Assembly: GCA_021814355.1 (NCBI GenBank)
Contig: JAKAIJ010000162.1
Coordinates: 1 to 6,064, forward strand
Direction: 5' to 3'
Source: Acidobacteriota bacterium
GTDB taxonomy: Bacteria > Acidobacteriota > UBA4820 > DSQY01
DNA: 6,064 nt
Part shown: one piece after another, positions 5,756-6,064 of the stretch
How the letters are laid out: each line of letters starts with the position of its first letter
Position numbering within the stretch: position 1 is the first letter of the stretch
The notes under the pieces: model-generated
What the model was told of the DNA's origin: nothing
The model's database searches: none
The model's input: only the letters and a program-made list of their open reading frames with translations
Made by a program: the position numbers and the translations under genes

Positions 5756-5785
5756 TTGACTTACGAATGATGCGCTGATTATCAT
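5756..5785 (+). promoter_or_regulatory. Sigma-70-type promoter
   Basis: A -35 box TTGACT (5756-5761, 5 of 6 to consensus) and a -10 box TATCAT (5780-5785, 5 of 6) are separated by 18 nt. Transcription would start near 5792, about 35 nt before the ATG at 5826. The match is good for a GC-rich genome. Confidence 0.6.
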
Positions 5786-5825
5786 AAAGTTAGGCCGATA
5801 GGAGATTCCAGATGAGGATAAGAAA

Positions 5826-6064
5826 ATGAGGGCAATTCTTACATTATTTGGCATCGTCCTGGTGTTTTCCGTTCTTACGGTCTATGAGCTGATTCTTCTG
5901 CGGCGCGCTGGGTTCGATATCGTCGCGCGCTTGAAGGTCACACACGATCAGGGCCCAGGATACAAATTCTTCTTGGGTACGGTCCCATTCCAGCCACCAA
6001 CTAGGACCTATTCTGCGCCTCTTTCTCTAGGAGGCGAAGCACCCGCTTCTCCTGATTCGCGATG
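5826..6064 (+). CDS. Unrecognised membrane-anchored protein, N-terminal part
   Basis: An open frame from ATG 5826 runs off the window after 79 codons. GAGGA (5814-5818) lies 7 nt upstream and a good promoter lies at 5756-5785. Residues 3-25 are one long hydrophobic segment, followed by RR at 26-27, so it is a signal anchor or an uncleaved signal sequence. Residues 28-79 are soluble, with a proline- and serine-rich stretch from about 54. I do not recognise the family. Codon use (TTA, AGG, AAA, ATT) and base composition (roughly 44-57% GC by eye) differ from the GC-rich genes to the left, suggesting a different origin. The window edge cuts the gene, so it may be much longer. Confidence 0.6.
   Translation, partial: MRAILTLFGIVLVFSVLTVYELILLRRAGFDIVARLKVTHDQGPGYKFFLGTVPFQPPTRTYSAPLSLGGEAPASPDSR

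Larger units (their letters stand above)
5545..5825. other. Divergent intergenic region, lower GC
   Basis: This stretch lies between the divergent M16 operon and the plus-strand gene at 5826. It contains the dispersed 13-nt word (5652-5664), a perfect 7-bp hairpin (5709-5715 with 5722-5728) and a sigma-70-type promoter for the plus strand (5756-5785). The minus-strand promoter of the M16 operon must also lie here, but I see only weak candidates near the AT-rich stretch at about 5615-5650. Confidence 0.5.

Noticed and set aside
5812..5829. Five-codon leader peptide MRIRK overlapping the next ATG by ATGA
   Set aside because: GGAG precedes it at a good distance, but the main gene has its own SD inside this stretch, and short frames like this are common by chance.
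1..6064. CRISPR array, integrase, transposase, or toxin-antitoxin genes
   Set aside because: No regularly spaced direct repeats of CRISPR type and no such protein in any frame. The mobile-type elements here carry no genes.

Overview
This is a GC-rich bacterial window in which three well-supported genes lie in a large amount of repeat-like, hairpin-rich non-coding DNA. The secreted M16 peptidase pair points to a Gram-negative-type bacterium. Base composition and gene style would suit Acidobacteriota or a deltaproteobacterial-type lineage, but the sequence does not prove any lineage.

Layout, left to right. Positions 1-467 hold no protein gene. They carry two tandem, diverged copies of a module spaced 245 bp apart. 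Each copy contains a sequence like the 3' end of a tmRNA or tRNA (T-loop to CCA), and 13 nt later a perfect GNRA-tetraloop hairpin followed by Ts. No intact RNA gene can be folded, so I read them as integration-site-type remnants or duplicated 3' ends. Positions 468-1490 (minus) encode a zinc-less MDR quinone oxidoreductase of the VAT-1-like group. Positions 1491-2282 are non-coding. They hold a 285-bp giant imperfect palindrome (1504-1788, centre near 1646), further hairpins, one end of a dispersed repeat (2160-2172), and the terminator of the next operon (2231-2259).

Positions 2283-5544 (minus) are a two-gene operon with a 10-nt gap. The promoter-proximal gene (4030-5544) is an active M16 zinc peptidase with HIFEH. 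The distal gene (2283-4019) is its catalytically dead partner, which lacks the zinc motif but keeps an R/Y pair. Together they look like a periplasmic heterodimeric M16B peptidase. The distal gene seems to carry a 267-bp repeat inserted exactly in frame between its start codon and its signal peptide.

Positions 5545-5825 are a divergent intergenic region with a second copy of the 13-nt repeat word and a good plus-strand promoter. That promoter drives a lower-GC gene starting at 5826 and running off the window, which encodes an unrecognised protein with an N-terminal membrane anchor.

The genes themselves are ordinary. The unusual content is the repeats: at least three unrelated structured families in 6 kb, one abutting a ribosome binding site and one apparently inside a reading frame.
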